A stretch of 64,000 nt of DNA, taken from Heterobilharzia americana. Its lineage: Eukaryota; Platyhelminthes; Trematoda; Strigeidida; Schistosomatidae. Positions 35,106 through 46,851 of this stretch are shown piece by piece. Made by a program: the position numbers and the translations under genes. Where the stretch lies: NCBI GenBank assembly GCA_944470555.2, contig OX104128.1, positions 40,221,920 through 40,285,919 on the forward strand, given 5' to 3'. The notes beneath the pieces are model-generated. The model was not told the DNA's origin. It worked only from the letters and a program-made list of their open reading frames with translations, and made no database searches. How positions within the stretch are numbered: the stretch's first letter is position 1; every line of letters starts with the position of its first letter.

Positions 35106-36818
35106 TGGTCAGAGGCCTAAACGTACTTCCAGCACTATAAAACACTTCCTCGTCTCAGCCAATTTGGAAATGCAATACATCACAAGAACTCTCTCCAGTG
35201 GTCTCCGCAGAAACATGAAGGTGCTCAAAACCAAAAACAGAGTTGAGACAGGATTTTTCATACCTCACATGAAACATAATAAGCCTGTCAGAAACGTGGC
35301 TGCTATATAGTGTCGGGGACATCGAAGTGGGAAACGGCGCTAATTTTCCGATCAGGTGAGGCACGATGCATAGGGGGGTTGGAGCAGCGGTGCGTGTGAG
35401 GTGCTAGTGCAGTCGTGAACGGGCACTGATACTCTTCTGACTACGCTCGTGAAATCAGTTTTTGGTGGAAGAAGTCTACCGATCCTTACCGGTGAACAGG
35501 GGCAGGAGCGACAACCGCCCCAGGTTGAATCGCCAGTGTTGACCTCGGGGTATCGGAGCGGGAGTTTTGATGCCCATCTCCTCGTCTAGGGTAAGGCAGC
35601 GTTGCAAAGGCCCTAAGGTTCTATCGGAACCCACCTAGCGTCATCGAGTGGGTGGGCTGCATGCGAGGATCGACGAAGCAACTTGCCGCGAGCCGAACGT
35701 AAAGCTACCTAAACCAGGCTAGCTTTCCACTGGCGACCACTAACGAGTGATAATGAAAAATGGCAGCAGCGGTCACACCGTTGCGGTATTCGATCTGGCG
35801 ACCAGCAAAAAGTTGCCGTAGGAGAGCTCTGGTTTCGACTGTGCCACAGAAATGTGAACTATGCGATGATGAACCAACTTCTCTCGAGGGCGTCATGCTG
35901 CAGGTGTGAATTCGCCCGTCAGGCGACCTTTATTGGGAGATGGTAGGAGGAGCTATCAAGAAGAGCCATCGCTGGGAACGTCACTTAGGTGGTAATGATC
36001 TCCAGGATATGGACCACGCAGATAAAAGCAGGCGCCGAGTGTCTTTTGTGAGCCAATTGGAGGGCATGAAACAAGCGGGGACTGGAAAAGAGACCGGTCA
36101 TAGCCTGCATGTAGCCCGAAAAAATCGATATAACATCGGGAGACAGCAGGTCGTTCCAGGCAGACGTTGACTAAAAAATCAACATGAATCCCGGGGACCC
36201 CTATCCACCCATAGCAGGGGGTAGTCTACAGGCCAAGTGTGCCTTATTGAAGGCCTAACCAGGGACCATCTTTCTAGGCTGAGGATTGCCGAAACCTTGG
36301 CACCAACTTCAAAACAGCTCAGTAACTCATCACCCAATCACAGGTACCAACAACCTTAGTACTCTTCAAGCCATCCAGAGCAGCAGAGGTAAATGCATTA
36401 AGACTAACTTCTAGCATAGTAGTCGTAAAGCTGTGGAGGTGTCGTGCCGGTAAATCGTCGCGACGCGGCGATATCCGCCTGTGTGTGCTGAGACAGTGCG
36501 TAGAATGTGTGTGTGTGCCGTGGTCTGTTAACTACGTCAACGCCGCCAAAATAAATATCGGCTGTCGGTGGATATTAGCTGGTTGTAAGCAATCGGCGGG
36601 AATCCCCGCACCCGGGTTTCAAGCCTGTTCGCGTCTGTTGGCGAGGTGTACTTAGGATCCAGGGGTAGTCAATGTCTCCTGTGAGATTAAAATCTTCGTC
36701 GGTCAGTTTTTCAGTCAATGGACTTGCCACTGAAGTATTCGAGCCGGGTGGAAGGTATATCTTGCTGACGGGCGCAAACAAGCACGAGGCCTAGGTCAAG
36801 GGCTACCTGCCAATCGCC
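35106..36818 (-). repeat. Right arm of the 8.2-kb inverted repeat
   Basis: Reverse complement of 28619-30331, same length. SINE-3-like sequence lies at about 36570-36640 and again at the outer edge (cttgctgacgggcgcaaac, about 36762-36780), a CTGACGG-type remnant of the hammerhead seen in SINE-3. Confidence 0.85.
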
Positions 36819-37959
36819 AACATCTGACTGACACCTATTTGATGTGATTCAGTATGCTGAAATTCTTGGCACGGTGGCCACATCATGGGGTGACCGATGG
36901 AATTCGGTCAGCTGTCGGGACTGAAGTATATACGATCGGGTTATCTCCAGTGACCAGTCATTTCACAGACTTCTACTAATTCCCTTGTGGCAGCTCCTAT
37001 TCTTTCTTTTATCTTGTGAAACATGTGAATACGCTCTATATTGCTTGTTTTGCTTTCCACTTTAATTTGTTTTATTGTGGGCATTGGATGTTTTGTGTTT
37101 TCTGCGCATGTTTTCGTGCATGAATGCTTTATCTACGGCTTCTCAACTTTTTGGCCTGCCGTCTCGTGGTCGGAAACGTATCTACTATGTGTGTTTCCTG
37201 GAAGCCTGTTTCAAACATAATAAATTCATATCCTGAGTATGGAGTAATTGTTTATTTATGTCTTCATTCAGTTGACTTTTGCATGATGTGTGAACTCATC
37301 AACACTGTCATGCATACTATTCTTCCTTGGGAAATGACACAACTCTTCATAAGTGATCGGCTTCTATACTGTTTTGAAGATAACTTGGTCGGAATTTCTA
37401 ACGAGATTTCAACCTGGTGATCTAAACTTGGTTGGCATCAAGTTATTGCCAGTCCCTTGCTCTTCCGCTCTTCTTGAATGTCTTTAGGAATTGTCCTGGT
37501 GCGAACTTGATAGACGCAAAAACCAATCACTAATTATTCACCTTTTTATGCACCCACGAATACGAGACCAAGGAAGAACACGATAGCGTAGTCGGATGGA
37601 ATAGTATATTTGGGTGGTTTTGCCAAGATACCGACGCGCTTCAACTAACTGGCTACAGGATCGAATACAAGCAGTGCAACTTAGCACGACAGAGTGCCAG
37701 ATGGCGAGGATGCTTGACCGGGTGCCTTCAGCTTAGCGAGTCAGGTCAAACTATCAGGGTCAGCACCAATGTTCAATCTCGTCAAACCCTAGGCCACTGA
37801 TTTGGGGGAAGTATGTGACACTACGTGTTCAACGGTGGCTTATCGGCCATCTGTTTCAGCTGCACACTAAGGAATGTCCAGTTAGGAGACCTATGGTATC
37901 TAATCAGGACCACCGAAGCACTAAAGTTGAGACCATAGATCACTTGAAGAGGAGGTGAG
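36819..37959. other. Unassigned stretch
   Basis: Immediately after the arm the phrase aacatctgac continues SINE-3 similarity. The rest is pyrimidine-rich and then unidentifiable. A 98-codon ORF at 37124-37420 matches nothing I recognise. Confidence 0.25.
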
Positions 37960-38230
37960 AGATATCAGAGTGATGCCCAATCCCGACAAATGGGGATTCT
38001 CTCGTTAGCACAGGCAGGGTCCCCCTGCAAACAGTTAAACCAGGCGTGCACTTCTTTCCTCTGTGGTCAAGTGGCAACTGGAAATTTTTGACGCTGGGAT
38101 AAACACCGCTCCATCTATCAACAGTTTCAGGAAACGTTTGGACAGTTACTCAGTGAGTCACCAATCGTAATTATCTACTCGGGATACGGATAAGCCTCGG
38201 ACGAGCAGCTGGCGTCATATCGGTCCAAAA
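37960..38230 (+). mobile_element. CR1-like LINE, 3' end fragment
   Basis: The translation at about 38090-38170 contains 'INTAPSINSFRKRLDSYS', the common C-terminal signature of CR1-type LINEs (family pattern APS-x-x-x-F-K-x-R-L-D). Frames upstream are broken. Confidence 0.5.
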
Positions 38231-38619
38231 CTCTTTGTTCCGTACACACTGATTCTCTTTGGGTGCAGCAAGTAATAAGGAAATGGTTGAACGACCTCTT
38301 ACCATTAGATGTTCTTCCTCCCCAGGCACTCCCTCACTATTACCGTTATCATCATCAACATCATCGCTATCTTTAACTTTGCTTGGTCTACTGTGATTTT
38401 GCTGCTTCTTTTATCGACCCTGCCTTCCGTCGATTGACCTTATTCATATGAATCTAACATTTCGCTGCCTCATTTCTTCTTGCCAGGAGTTTACCCAAAG
38501 TCTTTCCATCCTTTTCTTCTTGTTCAGCCTCATCATGTCCTATCTCATTCCTGTCCTTTGATTGCCTGCTAAATCACCCTATCCTTTTTCGACCAGACCG
38601 AAAAATTGCACTGCGATAT

Positions 38620-39005
38620 AATATATGAAGACCACTCTGAAGCACAATCCTAGGACAAATCTTATATCCTGGCGCAAATTTAAGCAAAATTCAAGCACCT
38701 TCACGGTTTATCTCGGCCACAGAATTCCTCGAAGAAATGGAAGAGTGCGTGGAAAAGTAGCTGATTTAAGCGGGCTCATAACGAACACCCATCAGGATTA
38801 CTTTATAGGTTCAACACTACCAATCTCGTGGGAACCCCTTTGTATACCCCGTCAGAAAGCCAAAATGAGAGTCAGATTAAGCTTATTTTCCATCATGGTG
38901 TTCGCCGTATGGAATGATTTGCCGACGTGGGTAGTCAAAGTCACATCATTTGACTCTTTCAAACGAATGCTCCATAGATACGTGAGCATACGTGGAAGAA
39001 ATTGA
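38620..39005 (+). mobile_element. CR1-like LINE, 3' end fragment
   Basis: A 126-codon open frame ends with 'MRVRLSLFSIMVFAVWNDLP', then TSFDSFKRMLHRYV, the FSxRVxxxWNxLP...FKxxLD tail of CR1 elements. The preceding half is poorly matched. A pyrimidine-rich stretch upstream (38330-38610) resembles the 3' UTR of the neighbouring copy. Confidence 0.65.
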
Positions 39006-39099
39006 GGGTTTACACATCCAGCCCCTCCTTACCCACTCGTATTACCTGCAGTATGAGCCAAACCCTCTTCATGTTATCAGTAGTAACGTTTATTTTCTA

Positions 39100-39930
39100 T
39101 AAGTAGGTTTTACTCCACTCATCTAGTTCTCTGTTCACTCTATCTTTCGCACTACCTTGCGAATACCATTTGAAACTCACATGCAGATGCTTACCAAGAT
39201 AGGCAGTGAGAAATAACATTTGATCTAACCAGTAGCCTCGTTGCTGTCCGTACAATGAAGCCCATAACATAAAGAAAGGAAACCATGTCCAGAGACGAGC
39301 CACAAAAGGGGTTGTTGGAGTGCAACGAAAACCATATGAGGATAGACTCAAAGACCTAGGTTTATACTCTCTTAGCTATCGAAGGATACGTGGCGACTTA
39401 GTCATGGCTTACAAAATAATGAGTAACCCAAGTCACCCAAACGGAAGAGTCCTACCGAGTGGCCACTACGGAGGTCCTCGAGGAAACCCTAATAGAATAG
39501 CGCACCAGAGGTCAAAAACGCATGTGCGTTCACAGTTCTTCTCCCATCGAGTCTGTGGGCACTGGAACGCACTACCAGCAGAGGCGGTCTCCGCCCCGAC
39601 TGTTGAATGTTTCAAGAAGAGGCTAGACGGTCATGCAGAGACTCACGGTCTACCCATGCATAGCTTGAATACGAAGTGATGTCAAGCCACCCTGACCGGT
39701 TTCCTTTCTATTGTAACCGTTTAAGCCCTTTTCACCCCTTCCACTTGCCATAAGTTGGCCTCACTTACCTAAGTTCTTCATACCTTTGCACCCCTACTCA
39801 CCTTATTTGGGTGTATGTAGATTACTCCATTAGCTCACTTTTCCTCTTTTCTTTTACTCACACAAACACTTTCTAGGTCTTCTCTTCACTATCCCCAACC
39901 CTTCCTAGCGACCAGTCCTAACAACCGTCT
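39100..39930 (+). mobile_element. CR1-like LINE, C-terminal region and 3' UTR
   Basis: Reading from about 39255: HNIKKGNHVQRRATKGVVGV, then 'PYEDRLKDLGLYSLSYRRIR' (about 39335-39395), 'QFFSHRVCGHWNALPAEAV' (about 39530-39590) and ECFKKRLDGHAE, with a stop at 39677. This is the usual end of a CR1-type RT protein. A pyrimidine-rich 3' UTR follows to about 39930. It is well preserved over 130 codons but 5'-truncated. Confidence 0.8.
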
Positions 39931-41389
39931 GGCAACTCGACATCTGAAGAAGCCAACAGCACCACAGTCCAAGGCAAACAAACCAACACTTAACTTCCTG
40001 TTCTGTAAATCAGAGCTATAGCAGACGAGTGGCTGGACCTACTGCATCGCAATTCGCCAAAGATCTGGAGCCGTTCCGCAGAACCAAGAAACGAGCGCGA
40101 AGAAATCAACTAGTTTACACAAGCTCGTTAAAAAGACATTGGATATTGGATCATACAGACAATCATTATATCCAAAGGAACAAGCAGGTAAATAGATCAG
40201 ATTTCTGCGGCCAGAGATAAGGTATAGTCGAACAAAAATAACCGAACCTTGAGGCCTAGATGAGAGAGTCTAAAAACAAATTTCCGATACCCTCACAACT
40301 GGCTTTAGGTGTTGTTAAGCCATCAGACATTGGAAGCCGGATGACCTACTAAGTGAAACATTTTCAAATGTTTCGGTGATCTCGTGGGGCATATGAGTTG
40401 AGTGTAAGATTGATTTTTTTCACCACGAATTTGTGTAATATCGATGCGTGTTTACATTTTTGAAGCAAAAAAAGTAAAGTAATACGACTTACAGTCAATT
40501 AAACGAGATAAAACACTTTATTCCTCCCATAAGGGGATAATTTCTAAATAATAGCACTTTAAGTATGACTAAATGGCGAATTTCCAGATTTTGATAAATA
40601 ACATGTCACTGGCACTTAAATCCTCATGTCGCTGGAACATATTCTTGGGAAGATAATTCTAACTTTTGTCGGGTAATGTTTACCAGACTGTAAATCTTAA
40701 GATTCTTCTAAGCTCAGCAAATAATCTCTCACAAAGAGGACATTAAACTAAACCTAGAATAAGAGTAGTTTCATAGATATTTTGCTTATTTAATCCGTTC
40801 CCGGCTCAGTGTTGAAATGGAACAATTAGTTTTCAGTAATTAGGGTAGTAGACCAAGTTCGCTTGTGTTAGTCGCTACAGAAGGTCTCTGTGAAGATTTA
40901 GTTTGTCCTTGGATGCTTTTAACGAAGGAGCTGATACCAATTGTTCGACTTAGGAGGTTTGGTTGTTGATCAATCTACGTGAGAAGCATGAACTCACACT
41001 AAGTTAATTCGACCACTTTTTTTGCACAGAAATACCTTAGAATTACATATGGACTAGTCCTGATCATACAAAAGTATTAAATAAGAACTCTGATTATTTT
41101 GTGTTGCCGATGCTACCCTAGTTGTCTGGTCAGTGACGGAATTCGAGTTACCAGTAAACGGGAAAATCGCAGAAAACCTTGATACTAGCCTAAACTACTC
41201 AGAGGTGCCACAGAGACCTATGTATTGTTTCAGATTGCGCATCGATAACGTCCTTCATAACTCTGTTTGATATATATCCTACCTCATTTCTATGTTGACA
41301 GTGTTATCGCACATTCACACGGAGAAAGAGTTCGAAGTTGACCGACAGATGTTGTATCGCTGTGACGCAAGTTATATAAAAGTGGGCTT
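39931..41389. other. Unassigned stretch
   Basis: Nothing I can support: no homologous ORF, no splice-bounded open frame, no repeat matched elsewhere in the window. Confidence 0.3.
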
Positions 41390-41930
41390 CTTGATACAGT
41401 CATTTATAATTCTATTTACCGAAGACTATGAGGTGACTTTGCAGCGGCTTATAAGATTTTGAGTATTGCGTACCATCAGAACTGTGAAATACTGTTTTAT
41501 GATTGCTACAGTTACCTTCATGAGAATACAGGTGGAACCACTAGCCAAAGATCGAAATCTTATCTGCAGTCATACATTTTATTTCTTGTCTACAGCTTCT
41601 AGAGTGGAAATTTCTGCCAGCTGATACTTCCAGCACTTTACTTGTCGGCAGCTCCATTAAATGTTGGATAGCCATGCAGGGCTACATGGATTGCGCTGGT
41701 CTAACCACTATAACGATTAAACCGAGAGGATGAATTGGTAACCTATAGTTCTCCTTCCTTCTCTTTTCTTTTGTTACTGATCCTGTTCATTGTTTATGAT
41801 AGTACTGTCCGTACCGGACCTTTTACTCCTCGCTTTCCTATTCTCCCTCTATTTTCTTGCGTTGTCTCTTCAGCATTACATTTAACACCCGACAATCCTA
41901 TCGTCTTCTCTTCCTAAGAACATTTTTGTG
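41390..41930 (+). mobile_element. CR1-like LINE, decayed 3' end
   Basis: The translation near 41410-41480 reads IYRRL-GDFAAAYKILSI, then 'RSKSYLQSYILFLVYSF' near 41550, matching the YRRxRGDLIxAYKIL and TRLRxxFFSxRVV segments of CR1 C-termini, with stops. The pyrimidine-rich tail at 41740-41920 resembles the 3' UTR of the copy at 39100-39930. Confidence 0.5.
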
Positions 41931-41984
41931 AGTACATAAGTCTCGACATTTATTTCAGACTAATCTGAGCGTCTGTCTCGGGAT

Positions 41985-43965
41985 GCAATCCCATAAAAGA
42001 GGATGGTGTGAGAAAGCACCACCGAGAGGGATGGAACGGTGATAACCTCCCAGGACAGGCGTCTAGAACGTTGGGCAGAACACTTCGAAGCACAGTTCAA
42101 CTGACCCTCAGCAACGCTACAGTTGCCCAACATCCAGCCTGAATCTGAGTGGAAAATAAATGTCGGTCCTCCAAATTTCCTTGAAGTCGAGAATGCTGTA
42201 TCGAACCTGAAACGATGCAAAACAACAGCAGCAGGATCTGACAGCTTGCAGCCTGAAGTTTTCAAAGATGGAGGTAGAAAATCGGTAGCATGAGTGACGG
42301 TGGTACTGAGTAGTGTATGGGAATGAGAAGTAGTGCCGCCAGACTAGTCTACTTCACTGACCACTCAAGTGTATCAGAAGAGATAAAAGTCTTTCTGTGA
42401 CAGTTATAGGGGATTCGTTTGACTGAAATCGTATCGAATATCCTACAGTCCTTAGTTATCTGAAGCCTGACTTGAGCCCGAGAACAGCGAACTAGAGAAA
42501 ACCAGGCAAGTTTCAGACCTGGATGAGAGTGCATCGGCCGTATTTACACCCTACGACGCGTTCTAGAAAACAGGCACAGTTACCAGCCAGCGCCTTAAGC
42601 TTGCTATACTTGTTGACGTGAAGACAGTATTCTACTCTGTCGACTATGAGGTATTGTTGCAGTGTGTACGTGCTGGAAAAGTGTGCAAAGCTAACCAAAG
42701 CTGTCTACTCGAAATCACGCAGCCGTGCCAGTGCTCATGGAGAGTTATTATATGAATGTAATGATAACTAGTGGTGTTCGCCAGCGATGTCCATTGTCAC
42801 CATCCCTATTCAACTTCGTCATAAACGTGCTAATGGGCATAACCTGAGGTACGTGTGACTTCACAGGTATTGATGTACTCTCTGGAGGTCATCTGGTTGG
42901 ATTGGAGTATACAGACGATATTGTCGTGGTGGGTGAAGACGTTGATGCATTGAGCGGAAATTCCAGTTTGGCACGCGTGTCGCTGGTACCTGTTAAATGT
43001 AAGATGATTCTTCGGGACTGGTCTGCTGCAAGTACTCCCAGTCTAATGATAGGCAGTGAAGTGGTGGGATATGTCGAACAGTTCACTTACTTGGGTTGGT
43101 GCATCAGCCTAAACTGGCTGGTTGCTGACGAAATCTCAGCTAAGACACAGAAGTAACGTTTGACACTGGCCAACTTGCGTCATCTGTGGCGTCCATTGGC
43201 GAGATATCCGACTCTCTATCAAAGAAGGAGTATATTGCGCCGCAGTCCGTTCTGTCCTGCTACACGGCTGTGAGACGGCCGCTGAAAGTAGACGATATGG
43301 GGCGATTACAGGGTTTTGATCACAGGTGTCTTCGTAGCATTCCTCGTGTTTGGTGGAATCACTGCAATAGCAGTATTGAGGTCAGGTGGAGAGTGTTAGA
43401 CAAGGAAGACAAGTCGGTCGATGAGACTGTTGACTCCAGTTGACTGAGATAGCCTGGACATATACTGTGCATGGCGATCCACTGCCTACCTCGATATGCC
43501 ATGTTTAAAGAGGGTTCAGGGTGGCCAGATTAATGCGTGACAACAGTCCATGAAGCTGGTATTCATGATGAGTACTAAGTTGAAATTAATGAAATCCCCC
43601 CAAGCTTCCAAATCAAGTCCATGAAGTCCCTGACTGTTGGTCTGGGTCATGTAGACTGCCTAATTAGGATGCTTGCGGCGAAAGGAATCAGCGGTTGAAG
43701 ACCCTTGGTGACATGTTTGAAAATTGGTCACAATGGCGCAGATGTATTCACTCATCGACATCTTTTAAAGCGCGAATATTCACAATAATCTTTATCCTCA
43801 GACGTTTTGTTCCCTCACACAACTTCCGTGTCACTCTTTTTCTATCTACCTGTTCTTTCTGTACTACTGTGAAGTGCAGCAACTTGAGCCGACGCACCTG
43901 TGTGCGACGTTCTACATTGATTTCGCCAGTCAGTGTCTATCACATGATCTCAGGAGTGACAATAT
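41985..43965 (+). mobile_element. Family-A LINE, second long copy (5'-truncated, inactive)
   Basis: It starts close to the same point of the consensus as the 8590-10895 copy's pre-RT segment. RT signatures: 'NQASFRPG' near 42505, 'SGVRQRCPLSPSLFNFVINV' (about 42771-42831), LEYTDDIVVVGED (about 42903-42941, catalytic DD kept, A to T before it), VPVKCKMILRDWSAASTPSL and 'FTYLGWCISLNWLVADEIS' (about 43081-43138). The tail runs to about 43960 with 'PVSV' before the end, as in the first copy. Numerous stops are present. Confidence 0.8.
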
Positions 43966-45384
43966 TCTAGGATAGGTCACACACATCCATGCAAGTTTAA
44001 CCAGTATGCGACCGGCCACTGGATGTTTTAGAGCTAAATAATTAACGTGACTAGATCGACGGCACTCGATTGGACCATTCTGCAACATCATGGACCAAGT
44101 GCAGAGAAACTTATTGGTCTAAACTAGCTTGTAGAAAAGATCTCGAATGTTTGCGTATAAGGCACTTCTAGTTTGTTGCTTCTGCAACGCAGAGATTTTA
44201 AGACTTATTAGAAGTTTTATGGTCAAAGTTATCTGCATAAATCTGATAATTATTCCTAACAATGAAGTCGCTCTGGGTATCTGCTAAGCACTTTCCTACT
44301 GATATAAGACCTGAATGAAATGATTCATGTGATGCGCAACATACGGGCGTAGCGGCTGGCCATTCACTTCTGTAGTTATATATCTGAATTAATGTCAACA
44401 GGTTGCGCATAAATATGTACCCAGGTTTTTGTATCAAACAAGTTGTTATCTGGTCAAAATCTTCGCTAAATTCTCGGTCTTTTACAGTAGAGCCACTTAT
44501 ATTCACCTACATTACATGGGATATGTAAACGTATTTCAATTTCCATGGGATTAGAAGGGTTTGTGAAGAAAAACATGGTCATTTTAGTGGTCACGTAAGG
44601 GGTTCCTCAGAGTTTGATAATGTCTTGACAGGAGACTCTGTACAAAGTAAGACTATGATATATGCAATATGACTCTATAGAAAGTCCAACCTGATTGGTA
44701 TGTAATCAAGGCAGTGGGACCTTAGAAAATATTAGTGTGATAACTGGCAGTAGTTTTGCTAAAAATATTATAATATGGCACCATTGTGCGTGTATATTCG
44801 TTACAAATGTATTTAAAGTAAATCTTGGTTAAGCATTTTGTTTGATGACAGTAATTTAGTTCATACAGTTGTAGAATGATATCTAATGGAGTGGTTGGAC
44901 CATGGGTTATGCGTACTCAGTGACTAATTGCACACCATTTATTAATAGTCTTAGCAAGAAAGTAGGAACGTTCTTTTGTTCAAATAGAGAAGCAGCATAA
45001 GTCTTTGAAGTCGTTGCCTCTTGACAGCAGCCAAATGAAGGAATTGTACAGTGTCTGTTGAGAGTCTGCAAAATAGATGTTAATGCAAGTATAAGAGATG
45101 TTCTTGTCTTTCTCATATAAAGTACTGAACACCATATCATTCTAGACACATTTTTCTCCCTGCTTACCACTTCATCTTTCCATATTGTTTGATTGATGTT
45201 GTCGTATCCAGTATCCAACAGTATGTTAAAAAGCATATACTTCTTATCATTATGGGCAATATGGCTACTGCTTAGATTTCATATTCTTTCGGTTTGAATA
45301 TTGGTAGTTGAGAAAGCAAAAGTACTGAAGTTATTAAGCGAGGTGATGATATGTTCTTTGACTCAGCGTAGAGTACGTTGACCG
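43966..45384. other. Unassigned stretch upstream of the EGF/TM exon
   Basis: Two minus-strand ORFs (44198-44506, 102 codons; 44907-45236, 109 codons) do not resemble any family I know and have no supporting splice sites, so they are not called. The missing upstream exons of the EGF/TM gene might lie here or further left, but none was found. Confidence 0.3.
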
Positions 45385-45690
45385 GAACAAATCAGTAGTA
45401 ACGTCTCCGGCCGCAGTACTGGTTGATGTGGGTACGAGTCTCCGGCGGAACATCAGTTCCATTGAGTGTCAAAAAGTACGAAACCTTGGCCAAGCAGGAC
45501 TTTCTGTTGACTGCCCCCATCCAACTAATGTCTATCCCAGTACATTGGGATGATGAGTCTCCTAGCTTGGTGGCCATACTGCAAAAGGACCGACAGAATT
45601 CGATCAGCACTAGACAACATGAAGTTGGTTACGCCTCCAGTGACCAACCAGTGGGCATAAGAACGTATCGTATCACAGCAAATTTAAAAT
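45385..45690 (+). repeat. SINE-3 copy
   Basis: Head with B-box-like 'gggtacgagtctccggcgg' (about 45429-45447), a 'cagttccattgag' block, a decayed hammerhead region (tacgaaacc near 45477), then 'tgcccccatccaactaatg' and a tail ending near 45655 (cagtgaccaaccagtggg). The whole unit matches the reverse complement of 53870-54080, which defines the family. The name is mine. Confidence 0.55.
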
Positions 45691-45714
45691 GTGATTTACG
45701 AATGGTCTGAGGTG

Positions 45715-46075
45715 ATGGTCTAGTGACTCATAAATTTCAGGTTCGTATTTATCATGGACTGACATCAGTTGGAGAAACACTGGAAATGTGGGAGCACTGG
45801 ACAGCTGTTTCGTCCTAGTATGGGACTCTTCGGGAGTGCACACCCATGACCCCGCCAGGGATCTAACCCAGAATCATAACGTTTCGACCCAGTGGTTTAA
45901 AAGCAATGTGCTGATGGCGGAAGCCGAAGGTCTTGGGTTTGATCCCTGGTAGGGTTGAGGCTGCGCACTCCTTAGGAGTCGCACACTAGGACGAAACGGC
46001 TGTACAGCGCTCCCAGGTTTCCAGTTTTTCTCTAATTGATATCAGTCGGTGATGAATACCTACCTGAAATAATTT
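45715..46075. repeat. SINE-2 head-to-head inverted pair, copy P2
   Basis: The left half (about 45740-45880) is the reverse complement of the right half (about 45900-46065): 'gcactggacagctgtttcgt' at about 45795-45813 pairs with 'acgaaacggctgtacagcgc' at 45991-46010, and 'cagggatc' with 'gatccctg'. Hammerhead-like cores are CCGAAGA/GAAA/GTC on the minus strand (45833-45800) and CTTAGGA/GAAA/GTA on the plus strand (45971-46004); each has one or two core changes. Same layout as copy P1. Confidence 0.65.
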
Positions 46076-46304
46076 GATAAATCCCCATAAACCTTCAAAT
46101 CGAATGATTCACAAGTTAATTTACTGTTTAATAAAATAGAATAATTTGAAAAGGGTTTGAATCTGACATTGTTTAACTAATAGAAAAACATTATGATGTA
46201 GTTAAATGTAAACAGCTCCTAATAAAAAGAAATATATATTTTTAGCCCTTCTCTTCGTAACGAACAACTGCTTTAGGATTATCTTTTGTTTCAGGCAAAA
46301 TAAG

Positions 46305-46708
46305 AATTGGAAAATCCGGACAATATAAAAATGAATACCAAGTACTGTAAAACGTTTTGTTTCAATGATGGACAGTGTACTTCATGCAATCTGAACGAAG
46401 TTCTACATGAAACAAAATGTCTTGGATGTAATTGCCCAAGAGAATGGACAGGAGATCGATGTGAAAAAAGAGCAAAATTTTTATCCAACCATTTGATAGA
46501 TATATCTCGGCATACATTTGGTATTCTAATTGGTCTACTGATTGCCACCTTGATACTTATGATCTTTGTTTGTATAGCTAAGCATAAAGTCGTAAAAAGC
46601 CTATGGATTAAATTTAAAGTAAACTATCTATGTGTTAAAAATGATAGACAAGACTTAGTATCTGTTCCTTATGCTACTTATACAAATGATGCAGCAATGG
46701 ACATGTAG
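46305..46708 (+). CDS. EGF-like single-pass membrane protein, C-terminal exon
   Basis: The last exon follows an acceptor region (ttttgtttcag at 46284-46294; the in-frame start is more likely after the next AG, at 46305, because a TAA lies between). It encodes an extracellular Cys-rich module, YCKTFCFNDGQCTSC, then CLGCNCPREWTGDRCE, which has the Cys spacing and WTGxxC ending of an EGF domain. A hydrophobic helix follows (FGILIGLLIATLILMIFVCI, about residues 73-92 of the exon), with a basic stop-transfer (KHKVVKS) and a tail of about 40 residues ending AAMDM. The layout resembles the C-termini of LDL-receptor-related proteins but lacks NPxY, so I do not assign a family. Upstream exons are not identified. 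Confidence 0.7.
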
Positions 46709-46845
46709 ATAAATTTTGCTTGCCACAGAATGTTTTACTTTTTCAAAAATGAACTATTTCATTTTTGCCTGTGATTAACGTTTTTCGATTTCACCTTGTC
46801 CTTCATTTGGTTTCGTGGGTGTTTTTGCAACCGATATAAAGCATT

Positions 46846-46851
46846 AATAAA
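46846..46851 (+). promoter_or_regulatory. Polyadenylation signal of the EGF/TM gene
   Basis: AATAAA about 140 nt after the stop codon (46706-46708), a typical distance for a 3' UTR in this type of genome. Confidence 0.5.

Larger units (their letters stand above)
28619..36818. repeat. 8,200-bp inverted-repeat structure with 1,713-bp arms
   Basis: Left arm 28619-30331 and right arm 35106-36818 are reverse complements. Four separate ORFs translate identically in both arms (for example 28656-28862 with 36575-36781, and 29267-29497 with 35940-36170), and paired coordinates always sum to 65437, so the arms have no relative indels. The spacer is 4,774 bp. No transposase is recognised inside. The outer ends stop within SINE-3-like sequence, and the flanks continue that similarity at lower identity. 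Possible explanations are a recent foldback-type element, a palindrome kept identical by gene conversion, or an assembly effect. Confidence 0.85.

Noticed and set aside
39097..39351. Hydrophobic minus-strand ORF with a nice GTAAGC donor, at first read as a membrane-protein exon
   Set aside because: The plus strand of the same stretch reads as the CR1 LINE protein (HVQRRATKGVVG, then PYEDRLKDLG), in frame with the rest of the element. The minus ORF is its shadow.
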